Shown: positions 7,707 to 16,573, numbered from the stretch's first letter. The stretch: 64,000 nt of DNA from Clostridiales bacterium (GCA_017961235.1 JAGCXQ010000021.1:1-64000), one strand, 5' to 3'. Notes: generated by a model not told the origin, from the letters alone. Made by a program: numbers and translations.

Positions 7707-8456
7707 TCACTTCGCGTACGGGCGGTCATTCAGCGGGCGTGTGCAGCCCCACTTCTTCGCCGTATCTTTAAAAGACTTTTTCGCCAGCGTCCTGAACATC
7801 AGTCCGACCAGGATGCGTACCGGAAGAGGGAATGCCTCCGGTCCTGTGAAAGTCCTGCATGCTTCATCGGTAAAAGCACCGTCACGGCCGTAGATCTTTC
7901 CCATTTCCTCATACTTGGACACGATGTTCTCGCGCTGTTCCCCTTCGAATAATCTTATACTAAAATTATCTCCTTTTACAAGTGTGCCGCCATACTCGCA
8001 GCCAAGCCTTTCTGCCAGCATCTTGAGGTACTCCTCACCGCACCGGAGCTGGCACCCTTCCGCAAAACCACTCTGAAGAAGGAAAGACAGAACAGGCTTA
8101 GCCGGAGAAGATGCACCGAAGATCGAATCGGGAGCAGTTGCACCTGAGATCGAATCGGGAGCAGATGCACCGGACTGACCGGACTGAGCGGACAAGTGCT
8201 TTTCGAGCGGAAGAGTCTCGAGGAATTCCAGGAGCAGGCCGGGGATGTTCTCGACAAAAAGCGGGAGTGCGATGAGGATGTGATCCGAAAGGAAGAAACG
8301 CTCGCGGATCTTCTCCCACTGCGCGCGGTCGGAAACTTCGTACTGCTCAAACGTGGCGCCGCTCGCCTTCATGCCGGACGTGATCTTCTCGAGGATCTTA
8401 TCGGTGTTGCTGTATTTCTTTACTCTCGGGCTTCCGTTAATGATCAGTGCATGCAT
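7707..8456 (-). CDS. Flavodoxin-fold NAD(P)H-dependent FMN reductase-like protein
   Basis: 249 residues. The N-terminus MHALIINGSPRVKKYSNTDK is the FMN-phosphate loop of the NADPH-dependent FMN reductase family, and ALPLFVENIPGLLLEFLE is the second FMN-contacting segment. Residues about 88-121 form a low-complexity insert with a nine-residue repeat (SGASAPDSI, SGATAPDSI), encoded by a 27-base repeat at 8121-8174. A very similar peptide sits in CopA. The start overlaps the upstream flavoprotein gene by 13 bases, indicating coupling. The physiological substrate is unknown. Confidence 0.8.
   Translation of the reverse strand: MHALIINGSPRVKKYSNTDKILEKITSGMKASGATFEQYEVSDRAQWEKIRERFFLSDHILIALPLFVENIPGLLLEFLETLPLEKHLSAQSGQSGASAPDSISGATAPDSIFGASSPAKPVLSFLLQSGFAEGCQLRCGEEYLKMLAERLGCEYGGTLVKGDNFSIRLFEGEQRENIVSKYEEMGKIYGRDGAFTDEACRTFTGPEAFPLPVRILVGLMFRTLAKKSFKDTAKKWGCTRPLNDRPYAK
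8121..8174 (-). repeat. 27-base in-frame tandem repeat in the FMN reductase gene
   Basis: GATCGAATCGGGAGCAG starts at 8121 and again at 8148. The repeat encodes the SGATAPDSI-type linker and ends close to an AAGTGCTTTTCG motif at 8194. Confidence 0.7.
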
Positions 8457-8950
8457 GTGACCGCCTCCTTTAATTCGTCTTTGCCAAACACGCCCAGCGA
8501 ACGGCTGTCGAAGTTCAGCGACGCTCTCTTATTCCAGCGCTCGAGATACGCGCGGTCCGCGTCCCCGGTGATGATCAGGCCGATGTCCGTTCTCTTCTTG
8601 TAGCGCATGACATGGCGCATCTGCTTCCCTTTAAACTTCAGGTGCATCGTCGCCAGCGGGATGATGCGGTCGAAGATATTCTTGCCCTTGTGGTCGAGGA
8701 AACCGAGGGCCGTGTCGGAGATGACCCACAGCTGGTCGGCGTGGACCATCTTTTTCAGGATCTCCTCGTAATCGTCTTTGATCGAGCAGACGCCGGGGGT
8801 CTTCAGCCAGCAGTAATTGCAGCCGATGCAGTGGGAGATCTTCTTTTCCGACAGTTCGAGGACCTCGAACGCTTCGCCCTTTCCGCGCAGCGCAGAAGCG
8901 AGCTCGGAGGTGACCGACCTGTCGGCAGTGGTATTCACAATCAGGATCAT
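8444..8950 (-). CDS. Flavodoxin-family NAD(P)H oxidoreductase (iron-sulfur flavoprotein-like)
   Basis: 168 residues. The signature HCIGCNYCWLKTPGVC followed by SIKDDYEEI is the Cys-rich motif of the multimeric flavodoxin-like reductases related to WrbA and Methanosarcina Isf. The N-terminus MILIVNTTADRS binds FMN phosphate. The start is placed at the second ATG (8950), seven bases after AAAGGAA; the ATG two codons upstream sits too close to that site. First gene of the operon that continues with the FMN reductase and TetR genes; the promoter and operator lie at 9105-9152. Confidence 0.82.
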   Translation of the reverse strand: MILIVNTTADRSVTSELASALRGKGEAFEVLELSEKKISHCIGCNYCWLKTPGVCSIKDDYEEILKKMVHADQLWVISDTALGFLDHKGKNIFDRIIPLATMHLKFKGKQMRHVMRYKKRTDIGLIITGDADRAYLERWNKRASLNFDSRSLGVFGKDELKEAVTCMH

Positions 8951-9104
8951 ATACATTTCCTTTCTTTCCTAAAAGCACTTGCATTCTTCAGATGTACTTA
9001 CCTTCTTTAAAAGCGTTAGCCTTCTTCAGAAGCACTTTGCTTCGCTCTATTCGGGACCGGTGATCATTCGGTTCTGAAATGGAGTTTTATGTTTTATGTA
9101 AATC

Positions 9105-9152
9105 TGTTTATATAAACACGTTTATATTATACCCGTTACTCACTTCTGTCAA
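9105..9152 (-). promoter_or_regulatory. Promoter and overlapping palindromic operators of the flavoprotein-TetR operon
   Basis: On the minus strand TTGACA (9147-9152) is followed after 15 bases by TATAAT (9126-9131). Directly downstream are two overlapping perfect palindromes: TATAAAC-GT-GTTTATA, then TGTTTATATAAACA at 9105-9118. Position at the transcription start fits repression by the operon's own TetR protein. The 15-base spacer is short; TAATAT two bases further gives the usual 17. Confidence 0.7.
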
Positions 9153-9235
9153 TATGCATGGGCGATCGGAAATGACATCTTTCTGCCGGACGGTAAAAGA
9201 AGGCTTCACGAAGCTCCACGAAACCGTACAGCAAA

Positions 9236-9266
9236 AAGGGCTGCCTCATTTTCTGAAGCAGCCCTT
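9236..9266 (-). terminator. Intrinsic terminator after the 9294-9926 gene
   Basis: Perfect nine-base stem AAGGGCTGC / GCAGCCCTT with a 13-base loop, followed on the minus strand by five T. Confidence 0.85.
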
Positions 9267-9293
9267 CGTAATCGAATATTTAAAGATGTTGCG

Positions 9294-9926
9294 TTAGTTA
9301 AAGTAAATATCGTGAGTCGAGAGCTCCATGATCATGGTGTAGGCGAGGAGCTGCTCGTCTTTATTGGGGAGGTCCTGCTCTACATAGAACGGGACGAGCT
9401 CAGGATTGTCGGCGAATCCCGGATAGCTTCTCTCTCCGTGCTTCCAGATGATCGTACTTCTCGTACCTGCCGCCGGGAGATTGGAAACTATGCCCATGGC
9501 AGACATGATGCCGAACTTATCTCCGAGCACGACAAGATAGAAATTGTTCAGCTCAAGCAGTGCTTTGATCTGCGTCCACTGCTGCTCGGTAATGAAGAGT
9601 TCATTGTTCGGATCGTTGATTATGAGCATGTGCGCAGTACAGTTGCTATGACCGTCTTTATCAAGCGCCAGAGAATAGTCATCGAACCCGGTCACGCCGC
9701 GGTACTTAAAGTTCTCCGGCGGAGCAAAGTCCTTACCATAGACCATAATGTCGAAATTATGGCTGTTCACCGTTTCGCAGGCTTCGCGCATACGCTTATA
9801 GTGGTTGTCCTTTGTGCCGTTCTTATCTTTACCGCCGCCGAAAACAACGGTGAACAGAATCAGGAGACCGCCCATGACGATCAGGGCCGCAAGTGCCACA
9901 AAACCATATCTTCGAAAATACTTCAT
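9294..9926 (-). CDS. Membrane-anchored extracytoplasmic protein of unknown function
   Basis: 210 residues: a basic N-terminus (MKYFRRYG) and one hydrophobic segment about 8-29 act as an uncleaved anchor, followed by a soluble domain outside the cell. No family recognised. It starts three bases after the stop of the lipoprotein gene 9930-11015, so the two form an operon and probably act together at the envelope. A strong terminator follows at 9236-9266. Confidence 0.75.
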   Translation of the reverse strand: MKYFRRYGFVALAALIVMGGLLILFTVVFGGGKDKNGTKDNHYKRMREACETVNSHNFDIMVYGKDFAPPENFKYRGVTGFDDYSLALDKDGHSNCTAHMLIINDPNNELFITEQQWTQIKALLELNNFYLVVLGDKFGIMSAMGIVSNLPAAGTRSTIIWKHGERSYPGFADNPELVPFYVEQDLPNKDEQLLAYTMIMELSTHDIYFN

Positions 9927-9929
9927 AGA

Positions 9930-11015
9930 TCAATCACCTTCTACGAACAACTCCGGAGCATCGATATAATATTCGGAGTGATCAAAATTTGCCACAAATT
10001 TCAGCTGGGTATCAAGATCCTCCTCCAGCTTGATCTTCTTCGGATCCTTCACACTGAATTTTTTATAGAGCTGATTTAATACATCATCTTCTTCGAACGT
10101 CATCGAGGTCCAATCATTCGGGTACACATCTTGACTTCCGTTCTGAGCAAAATAGTCGAGGTGATAGATCAGCAGGATCCGGTCCTCTTTCAGAAGAAGT
10201 GTATAGTCCATCGAATCCTGCACGAGCGAGATCCACTCCGGTTCTCCCCTTGTTTTGTAGATATCTGCAACAGCCGGCCATTGCATCTCGGAATGATACG
10301 AGAAATGGCCCTCGTTTTTCTTCTTATCAAATGAATACACGTCTTCTGGAAGATCCTTGAGACTAAAGACTTTCCGGTCGTTCATCTCTGCATCTTTATC
10401 AATCAGATAATTGGGGTATCTAACCATGATCATTTTATTATCTTCATACTCATCCAGACGGTCCTCGTAAATCTCTGATCTCTTTTCAAAAGTGTTTTCA
10501 ATAATAGCCTCAAAGCATTCTTTTGCGTAATCCTCATCTTCAAAAGTCAAAAGAGTGGCGCAAGTAAATGATTGAGTTTCCTCCTGATACCGTGACGGGC
10601 TGTTCCTGGATCTTACAGGCTCAGTCATATCATCTGATGCTTTCAGATAATTTGTAATGCTTTCCGCGCCATAGGCCTCCAACCCGCCATTGGTATTGCT
10701 TAATAGAGCGAGCGAGTCCATAAGAGTATATGGCCGATAGACCTGTGCCGCAGGAAATGTGGCACCGGAAGTAAAACGGACTTTTACAGATAACGGAGAT
10801 AAATAACTGTCAGATTGAAAATAGACACCGTTTTCTAATTCATCCAGATCTATAGTTTCTTCATACTCACTTGCTCCGAGTTTATCCTCAAGGTAACTTA
10901 TGAATTCGTCTTCCGTCGGAACTTCCGCCGGACCGTTCTTTTTGTTACATCCCGCGAGCGGCAGCATCATGGACGCGATGAGTGTAGCCGATAAGATACG
11001 CAAAGTCTTTTTCAT
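9930..11015 (-). CDS. Lipoprotein of unknown function
   Basis: 361 residues with a lipoprotein signal peptide: MKKTLRIL, hydrophobic core, lipobox LAGC with Cys at 23. The mature protein is acidic and has no motif I can name; several short DEEDY-type acidic patches are visible. First gene of a two-gene operon with 9294-9926. A -10 box TATAAT lies at 11078-11083, about 63 bases upstream. A run of purines (GAAGAAAAAAATG) serves as a weak ribosome site. Confidence 0.78.
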   Translation of the reverse strand: MKKTLRILSATLIASMMLPLAGCNKKNGPAEVPTEDEFISYLEDKLGASEYEETIDLDELENGVYFQSDSYLSPLSVKVRFTSGATFPAAQVYRPYTLMDSLALLSNTNGGLEAYGAESITNYLKASDDMTEPVRSRNSPSRYQEETQSFTCATLLTFEDEDYAKECFEAIIENTFEKRSEIYEDRLDEYEDNKMIMVRYPNYLIDKDAEMNDRKVFSLKDLPEDVYSFDKKKNEGHFSYHSEMQWPAVADIYKTRGEPEWISLVQDSMDYTLLLKEDRILLIYHLDYFAQNGSQDVYPNDWTSMTFEEDDVLNQLYKKFSVKDPKKIKLEEDLDTQLKFVANFDHSEYYIDAPELFVEGD

Positions 11016-11077
11016 TTTTTTCTTCCTTTACACTTGTTTCCAAATTATGGTTCGATTATGGGGCCTGATTATGGTCA

Positions 11078-11083
11078 ATTATA
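11078..11083 (-). promoter_or_regulatory. -10 box of the lipoprotein operon
   Basis: TATAAT on the minus strand, 63 bases before the start at 11015; no good -35 box. Confidence 0.4.
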
Positions 11084-11208
11084 AAAAAACCTTAACACCA
11101 GTATATAGCGACAAAATCTGTTTTAAAAGGGAGACTTTGGGAAATTAAAGAACGGTTAAAGGTGTGGCATGCGGACGCGGGCCGCGGGATTGGGTGCGCG
11201 GGCTGCCG

Positions 11209-11268
11209 GCCACACGTGTCGCATCGGTCCTCGGGCTTCAGGTCACGCGTGTCGCACCGGTCCGCGGG
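11209..11268. repeat. Imperfect direct repeat, two copies of about 29 bases
   Basis: CACGTGTCGCATCGGTCC and CACGCGTGTCGCACCGGTCC, each followed by a CGGGC word, lie side by side downstream of the tRNA terminator. Non-coding; one more example of the local echoes typical of intergenic DNA in this window. Confidence 0.55.
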
Positions 11269-11274
11269 CGAAAA

Positions 11275-11308
11275 ATAAGACCCCGGAGTTTTCGATCCGA
11301 GGTCTTAT
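11275..11308 (-). terminator. Intrinsic terminator downstream of tRNA-Val
   Basis: AAGACCCCGGA and TCCGAGGTCTT form an 11-base stem with one mismatch, followed on the minus strand by TTATTTTT. Confidence 0.75.
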
Positions 11309-11335
11309 GTCCGGCGGGTGACAGGTCCGCCTCAA

Positions 11336-11412
11336 TGGTGGGTAGTATTGGACTCGAACCAACGACCCCTTGCATGTCAAGCAAGTACTCTAACCAGCTG
11401 AGCTAACCACCC
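11336..11412 (-). tRNA. tRNA-Val (anticodon GAC)
   Basis: A 77-base cloverleaf with the CCA end encoded (11336-11338). Acceptor stem GGGTGGT / ACTACCC has one G-U pair; the D arm contains AGCTCAGCTGGTTAGAGT; the anticodon stem CTTGC / GCAAG encloses the loop TTGACAT, giving anticodon GAC; the T arm contains GGTTCGAGTCC. It reads GUC and GUU valine codons. It stands alone and has its own terminator. Confidence 0.95.
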
Positions 11413-11566
11413 ATCTATTGCGACTTTCAGATTTTACTAAAAGTCGAAGAATAAATCAAGAGGGTTCTTCGGCAAAAGCACTTGTCCCCTTAAAAAGGCA
11501 TCGTCGGCGGGCCGGCCGGGTTTCTTCTTTATTCATGCGGAGCGCGGCGGGCAGGCCGGGCCCGGC

Positions 11567-11782
11567 TTACTCTTCTCCGAGATATGTAAAGTCCTTCTCT
11601 TCGATCGTTTCTTTTACCTTCGCTTCATCGTAAGCGGCTTCGTCGGATACTTCGATCACGCAGTTTTTCGCGTCATGATCCGGAGCGGCGTAGCTGATAA
11701 ACGGAAGAGCTTCCAGTGCTTTTTTAACGGTTGCTTCGCAATGACCGCACATCATGCCATCGATCTTAAGTGTCTTTTTCAT
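11567..11782 (-). CDS. copZ: CopZ-like copper chaperone, candidate internal in-frame translation product
   Basis: The last 71 residues of the CopA frame, from the ATG at 11782, make a complete HMA domain ([20 protein letters not shown]). A textbook ribosome site, AAAGGAG, lies seven bases before this ATG, inside the CopA coding frame and after a low-complexity linker. This suggests that the cell makes both a long CopA fusion and free CopZ-like chaperone from one frame, or that an ancestral copA-copZ pair was fused by loss of the copA stop. Seen: domain, ATG and ribosome site. Inferred: separate translation. Confidence 0.55.
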   Translation of the reverse strand: MKKTLKIDGMMCGHCEATVKKALEALPFISYAAPDHDAKNCVIEVSDEAAYDEAKVKETIEEKDFTYLGEE

Positions 11783-14308
11783 AGTGGTACTCCTTTTCTC
11801 TTTTTCAGAATTCTTAGTTATTTCTTCGGGAGCCGGCGCCGGGGCGGGGCCACCGTGAAGAGACATTTTTTCGGAAGCGCCGGCGGGTGCCGCGGCGTCC
11901 TTCTTCTTGTGAAGAGGCTTATCATGCGAGCTGTCGCGCATGTTGAAAAGATTCAGGCGCAGTGCATTCATGCAGACGGTGAAGCTGCTGATGCTCATCG
12001 CGGCGGCGCCGATCATCGGGTTCATCTTCCAGGACAGCACTCCCGCCGCGACCGGGATGCAGATCACGTTATAGAAGAATGCCCAGAAGAGGTTCTCATG
12101 GATGTTGCGGACGGTCTTCCTGCTCAAGCGGATCGCTGCGGCGACATCTGTCAGGGAACTGTTCATGAGAACGACGTCGGCGCTGTCGATCGCGACGTCC
12201 GTGCCGGCACCGATGGCAACACCGGTATCCGCGGTCGTCAGCGCAGGGGCATCATTGATGCCGTCTCCGACCATGATGACCTTATTCTTTCCTTCGTTTT
12301 GAAGGGTCTGAATGACCGCGCCCTTCTCATCCGGAAGAACGCCGGCAATGACCTGATTCACTTCTGCTTTCGCGCCTATTGCCTGAGCGGTGCGCTCGTT
12401 ATCGCCAGTCAGCATGACGACTGTAAGCCCGAGGTTTTTCAGCTGTCTTATTCCAGCGGATGAATCTTCTTTCATTGTATCCGCGACCGCGATCATGCCG
12501 AGGAGCTTGCCGTCTTCTTCAAAGAACAGCGGTGTCTCACCGGAGTTCGCAGCCTTTTCTTCTGCTTCCGCAAGTTCCTTCGGGAAAGAAGCAAACATAC
12601 GGATATACTTGCCGCTTCCGCCATGAACAAGCTTGCCGCCGATCGAGCCCTCCAGTCCATTGCCGGAATGGATGGAAAAGTTCTCTATCATGAAGAGGTC
12701 ACAGGATCCGGTGGCACAAGCGGATGATCCGGCCGAAGCGCCCGTAAAAGAATCGGGCGCGGAACCGGCACCTGAATCTGAGGGTTCTTCTGCTGCACCT
12801 TCTACCTCGGTGACGATCGCTTTTGCCAGCGGGTGTTCGCTTCTTTTCTCAAGAGCATATGCTTTACGGAGAAGTTCATCTCTGCTTACGCCTTCCACCG
12901 GGAGGATCGATGTCACACGGGGTTCACCCGAGGTGATCGTACCCGTCTTATCAAGCGCCACGACCGTTGCTTTTCCGAGAGTTTCGAGTGCCTCGCTCGT
13001 CTTAAAAAGCACACCGTTTTTCGCACCAAGACCGTTGCCGACCATGATGGCCACCGGGGTGGCAAGACCGAGCGCGCAGGGGCAGGAAATAACCAGAACA
13101 GAGATGCCTCTTGCGAGGGCGAAGCTCACTTTTTTTCCCGCGATCAGCCACGCGGCGATAACCAGGACCGCGATGCCAATGACGGCCGGGACGAAGATCC
13201 CCGAGACCTTATCCGCAATACGGGCGATCGGTGCTTTTGTAGCGGAAGCATCCGACACCATCTTAATGATCTGCGAGAGTGTCGTATCCTCGCCGACTCT
13301 CGTGGCGCGGCACTTCATGTAGCCGGAACGGTTGATCGTCGCGGCACTGACCTTGTCGCCGACGCTCTTATCGACAGGGACCGACTCGCCGGTCAGCGCG
13401 GATTCATCGACTGCGGACTCACCCTCGATCACCACACCATCGACCGGGATACTTTCGCCTGGTTTTACAACGAAAATGTCGCCGACAACGACCTCTTCGA
13501 CCGGGACGGTCATCTCGGCTGAATCAGAGTCGGGACGAAGTACACGCGCGGTCTTCGGCGCAAGATCCATCAGAGATTTCAGGGCATTTGTCGTGCGGCC
13601 CTTACTCAAGGATTCGAGCGTCTTTCCAACTGTGATCAGTGCAGGGATCATCGCAGCGGACTCGAAATAAAGCTGGTTGTGATAAAGCTCATGGAGCTCG
13701 GAGTTGGCGGCACCATCCGTGATCATCCCGCACATTCTGAAGAATACAAAAAGGCTCCACAGGAACGACACTCCCGAGCCGAGCGCGACTAGCGTGTCCA
13801 TGTTCGGCGCGCCGTGAAGCAGAGACTTCGTGCCACTACTGAAGAACTTCCTGTTGATGATCATGACGATCAGGGCCAGAAGCATCTGTGTGAGCGTGAG
13901 GCCCAGATGGTTATGGTCAAAGTAAGACGGCAGCGGGAAGTTCCACATGTTATGCCCCATCGACACATACATAAGGATCAGAAGGAATCCTGCCGAAAGA
14001 ATCAGACGACGGACGAGCTTCGGGGTCTCGCGGTCTTTCAGAAACTCGGAATCATCAGGGGTGGGTGCTCTGCGGGAGGATCCGGAAGAACCGGCAGTTG
14101 CAGACGCTGCAGATTTCAAACTCGCGCCGTATCCGGCTTTCTCGACCGCTTCGATGATCGATTCCGGCGATGCCGTTCCCTCAACCCCCATGGAATTCGT
14201 CAGCAGGCTCACGGCAACCGAAGACACGCCCGGCACAGAGCCGACCGCCTTCTCCACGCGCGCGGAACATGCCGCGCAACTCATTCCCGTTACATTAAAC
14301 TGCTGCAT
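11567..14308 (-). CDS. copA: Copper-exporting P1B-type ATPase with HMA domains at both ends
   Basis: 913 residues. An N-terminal HMA domain (GMSCAAC, Cys11 and Cys14) precedes eight membrane segments with the Cu(I) signature CPC at 409-411 in [12 protein letters not shown]. The catalytic core has DKTGT at 453-457, SEHPLAKA at 490-497 and GDGINDAP at 681-688. Unusual features: a low-complexity insert at about 507-536 ([14 protein letters not shown]) in the nucleotide-binding domain, and a C-terminal tail (about 790-842) linking to a second, CopZ-like HMA domain (GMMCGHC) at 843-913. The tail contains a strong internal ribosome site. Lies 85 bases after csoR and is probably controlled by it. 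Confidence 0.95.
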   Translation of the reverse strand: MQQFNVTGMSCAACSARVEKAVGSVPGVSSVAVSLLTNSMGVEGTASPESIIEAVEKAGYGASLKSAASATAGSSGSSRRAPTPDDSEFLKDRETPKLVRRLILSAGFLLILMYVSMGHNMWNFPLPSYFDHNHLGLTLTQMLLALIVMIINRKFFSSGTKSLLHGAPNMDTLVALGSGVSFLWSLFVFFRMCGMITDGAANSELHELYHNQLYFESAAMIPALITVGKTLESLSKGRTTNALKSLMDLAPKTARVLRPDSDSAEMTVPVEEVVVGDIFVVKPGESIPVDGVVIEGESAVDESALTGESVPVDKSVGDKVSAATINRSGYMKCRATRVGEDTTLSQIIKMVSDASATKAPIARIADKVSGIFVPAVIGIAVLVIAAWLIAGKKVSFALARGISVLVISCPCALGLATPVAIMVGNGLGAKNGVLFKTSEALETLGKATVVALDKTGTITSGEPRVTSILPVEGVSRDELLRKAYALEKRSEHPLAKAIVTEVEGAAEEPSDSGAGSAPDSFTGASAGSSACATGSCDLFMIENFSIHSGNGLEGSIGGKLVHGGSGKYIRMFASFPKELAEAEEKAANSGETPLFFEEDGKLLGMIAVADTMKEDSSAGIRQLKNLGLTVVMLTGDNERTAQAIGAKAEVNQVIAGVLPDEKGAVIQTLQNEGKNKVIMVGDGINDAPALTTADTGVAIGAGTDVAIDSADVVLMNSSLTDVAAAIRLSRKTVRNIHENLFWAFFYNVICIPVAAGVLSWKMNPMIGAAAMSISSFTVCMNALRLNLFNMRDSSHDKPLHKKKDAAAPAGASEKMSLHGGPAPAPAPEEITKNSEKEKRSTTMKKTLKIDGMMCGHCEATVKKALEALPFISYAAPDHDAKNCVIEVSDEAAYDEAKVKETIEEKDFTYLGEE

Positions 14309-14370
14309 CTTCTTACTCTTTCTAACCGGGCTTTCCGCATCGTGCGGCGCCGCCCGGAGTGGTTATAATT

Positions 14371-14415
14371 TCATCAGTTTCTGCATGACCCGGTTACTTC
14401 ATCAGTTTCTGCATA
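14371..14415 (-). repeat. Stop-codon echo of csoR
   Basis: The last codons of csoR (ATGCAGAAACTGATGAA plus TAA) are repeated 28 bases downstream: the same 17 bases at 14399-14415 and 14371-14387, again followed by an in-frame-like stop. Confidence 0.8.
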
Positions 14416-14702
14416 ACCTTGACGAACTCATCGATCGCCTCGTCTTTGCCGGCGCGGATGTCGTCCGCCACACAAGTCCTCATATGGCACGCCATCAGTT
14501 CCTTGTTGAAGCTGTTGAGCGCCGCGGTTACTGCCGCTACCTGTGTCAGGATATCCGGGCAGTACGCATCTTCCTCGATCATGCTCTCGATCCCGCGGAT
14601 CTGTCCCTCTGCGCGGCGAAGGCGCTTCAGCAGAGCTTCCTTCTCCTCATCCGTGCGGAGTTTCTTTCTATCGCTGCAATGCGGGCATTTCTTCTGTGTC
14701 AT
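14394..14702 (-). CDS. csoR: Copper-sensing repressor CsoR
   Basis: 102 residues, all-helical CsoR/RcnR family. The Cu(I) ligands are present with the exact family spacing: Cys48 (AYCPDI), His73 and Cys77 (ACHMRTC), the 25- and 4-residue gaps of Mycobacterium CsoR Cys36/His61/Cys65. The N-terminus carries an extra CPHC motif. RLRRAEGQIRGIESM is the DNA-binding helix region. Two 17-bp operators lie upstream, one of them in the promoter spacer, so csoR and the downstream copA are autoregulated and derepressed by Cu(I). Confidence 0.95.
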   Translation of the reverse strand: MTQKKCPHCSDRKKLRTDEEKEALLKRLRRAEGQIRGIESMIEEDAYCPDILTQVAAVTAALNSFNKELMACHMRTCVADDIRAGKDEAIDEFVKVMQKLMK

Positions 14703-14783
14703 AAATCGTTCCCCTTTCGCGTTTTTAACGTGGTTTTAGAATGTTTCGTGTGCTATGTAGTATTCTTTTTCTAGTGCATACAT

Positions 14784-14844
14784 ATACCCCCAGGGGGTAT
14801 CTTGTTTACGGTGTCAGTATATACCCCCCGGGGGTATGTGTCAA
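14784..14844 (-). promoter_or_regulatory. csoR-copA promoter with two CsoR operators
   Basis: On the minus strand TTGACA (14839-14844), a 17-base spacer and TATACT (14816-14821). The spacer contains the palindrome ATACCCCCCGGGGGTAT at 14821-14837; a second copy, ATACCCCCAGGGGGTAT, lies at 14784-14800 downstream of the start site. GC-core palindromes of this shape are the known CsoR boxes. Confidence 0.93.
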
Positions 14845-14904
14845 CACAGAAAACGATCTCCGGACGAATGCGGTATCGCAGGATTGTTATTAGGATAATA
14901 AAAT

Positions 14905-14930
14905 GGAGCACCTCCTCACGGAGATGCTCC
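14905..14930 (-). terminator. Intrinsic terminator after the DUF4428 gene
   Basis: GGAGCATCTCC / GGAGGTGCTCC stem around a four-base loop, followed on the minus strand by ATTTTATT. An AAAAGCACTTTT palindrome sits directly before it. Confidence 0.75.
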
Positions 14931-14957
14931 CTAAAAGTGCTTTTACCAAAGAAAAGA

Positions 14958-16061
14958 TCAGACGATCTTACTACCGCAGAACTCACAAATACCGGCAGCA
15001 CCAATTCTCGTGGTAGCCTGACACATCGGGCAGACGACCTGTGATCCGATAGCCGGTGCCGGAGCTGCCTGAGGAGGCTGCTGGAGACCATGCTGCATCA
15101 GCATACCTGCGCCAATACTATTCATTCTGGCCGCACCCATACCGGCTGCGCCCATTTGACCTGCACCCATACCTGTGGCGCCCATTGCCAGGTTGGCGCC
15201 GCCAATTGCGCCCTGCTGCCGGCTGGCATAGATCAGCGCGATCTGCTGCTGCACCTGCATAAACTGAGTCAGGAGAGTCGGATCAGGATTTCCCTGCGCC
15301 CTCTGAGCTTCAATCTGGGCTCTCAATTCGTCAGCCTGTTTTTGCAGCGACTGAAGGAATTCTTCTTCTCCGGATGCTGCCGAACCGCCACTCGACTTCA
15401 TCGCATCAACAGCAGCCTTGATCTCGTTACCGCAGTCTACGCACTTATAATACTCATCGATCTTATTACCGAGAATGTTAAAGCCCGAGCGGGAAACACT
15501 CCAGCCGCCGCTCTGTCCGGGATTCATCGGCTGTTCACCGACTTCGATGCTGCCATTCGAAAGAGCGAACTTCATCTCGTCGAAATAAGGATGATTTACG
15601 CGGATGATCGCGTGGAATTCGTAGGAATATTTATAACGCGGAGGATTATAGCTGACAGAATGACCATTGCTGTCGGTTCTTCTGATCTCGGATCTATGTT
15701 CTTTCACATCGAGGTCACAGCCAACCGCCTGCGAGAAATCGAGAACATCCGGATTCGCCGCGTTGATATCTTTTGCCGAGGTAACCATGAACTTTCTGGC
15801 ATTATCGTCGATCAGGAGCTTCGTGCTCGTATTGCCGAGAGTTCTCGTGGCATTAAAAGAAGCCACTGCCGACTTATTCTGTTCACGATACTCGAGCTGC
15901 TTATCGATGTCCGCCTTCGTGCTGTGACGACGCTCGGAAAACCACGGAGAAAGCTTGCTCGCGCAGTCCTTACACATGTTCGCATCTTCGAGTTTTTTAT
16001 TTCCCAGAAGACCGATCTTATTGCCGCAAAAATCGCAGAATTTCTTATCAAAAAGTCCCAT
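14958..16061 (-). CDS. Zinc-ribbon protein with DUF4428 N-terminus
   Basis: 367 residues from MGLFDKKFCDFCGNKIG, which follows GGAGGCG; the frame upstream is not used. The N-terminal four-Cys zinc ribbon (CDFCG...CKDC) is the DUF4428 signature common in clostridia. A central beta-rich domain (about 120-245) is followed by a Gln-rich coiled segment, a Gly/Ala/Met-rich low-complexity stretch (about 285-330) and a second zinc ribbon at the C-terminus (CPMCQ...CEFCG). Role unknown; the design suggests a scaffold or membrane-associated adaptor. A strong terminator follows. Confidence 0.85.
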   Translation of the reverse strand: MGLFDKKFCDFCGNKIGLLGNKKLEDANMCKDCASKLSPWFSERRHSTKADIDKQLEYREQNKSAVASFNATRTLGNTSTKLLIDDNARKFMVTSAKDINAANPDVLDFSQAVGCDLDVKEHRSEIRRTDSNGHSVSYNPPRYKYSYEFHAIIRVNHPYFDEMKFALSNGSIEVGEQPMNPGQSGGWSVSRSGFNILGNKIDEYYKCVDCGNEIKAAVDAMKSSGGSAASGEEEFLQSLQKQADELRAQIEAQRAQGNPDPTLLTQFMQVQQQIALIYASRQQGAIGGANLAMGATGMGAGQMGAAGMGAARMNSIGAGMLMQHGLQQPPQAAPAPAIGSQVVCPMCQATTRIGAAGICEFCGSKIV

Positions 16062-16169
16062 ATTCGCCTCCAGTTTGACCGAATTTATCAATATTACTTT
16101 ACCATTCTGATGCTGAATCTTCAAGGCTTCCTCCCCTATCAAATGATGTGGAGGGGGATGAAATGGGAG

Positions 16170-16530
16170 TAGGATCATTTGGTGCAATTGAAGTGAAAAG
16201 ATCCTATCTTTTTATAAGGCACGTAGGATCAAAGTACTTGTTTTTCGCGAAAAGATCCTATCCTTTTAGAGGGTACGTAGGACAAAAGTGCCAGTTTTCG
16301 CGAAAAGATCCTACTTCGTGACGTGCTATATAGGATCATTCTTCGATTTTTCTCGATTTAATCCTACCAAGAATCGGAAGCGGTAGGATCATTATCACTT
16401 TTTTGCACATACGATCCTACTTCCACCGAGAACAGGTAGGATCATTTCATCGTTTTTTATCATTTGATCCTAGAAGGGCCGAAATAGATAGGATTCTTCC
16501 TTAGGATTTTACCGGTCTAGTCCTACCTAG
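16170..16530. repeat. Array of TAGGATC/GATCCTA inverted repeats (array A2)
   Basis: About twelve alternating TAGGATC and GATCCTA words over 360 bases, with loops of 20-25 bases and gaps of about 18, the same design as array A1. In two units the loop carries a degenerate AAGTGCTTTTCGCG motif: after GTAGGATC at 16223-16230 (AAAGTACTTGTTTTTCGCG) and after GTAGGAC at 16277 (AAAAGTGCCAGTTTTCGCG). It lies between the 5' end of the DUF4428 gene and the ald terminator. No coding potential. Confidence 0.85.
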
Positions 16531-16547
16531 CATAAATGAAAGAAAAA

Positions 16548-16573
16548 GAGGATGCCCATTTCTGAACATCCTC
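16548..16573 (-). terminator. Intrinsic terminator after ald
   Basis: GAGGATG / CATCCTC stem with a 12-base loop, followed on the minus strand by TTTTTC. Confidence 0.8.

Noticed and set aside
9079-9297. 72-residue plus-strand open frame
   Set aside because: It covers the flavoprotein operon promoter, the TetR palindromes and a strong terminator hairpin; no convincing ribosome site.
11164-11406. 80-residue open frame on the plus strand
   Set aside because: It runs antisense through tRNA-Val; the IGLEPTTPCMSSKYSN-like end is a well-known false translation of tRNA complement.
15090-16172. 360-residue plus-strand open frame
   Set aside because: Antisense to the DUF4428 zinc-ribbon gene; no domain and no ribosome site.
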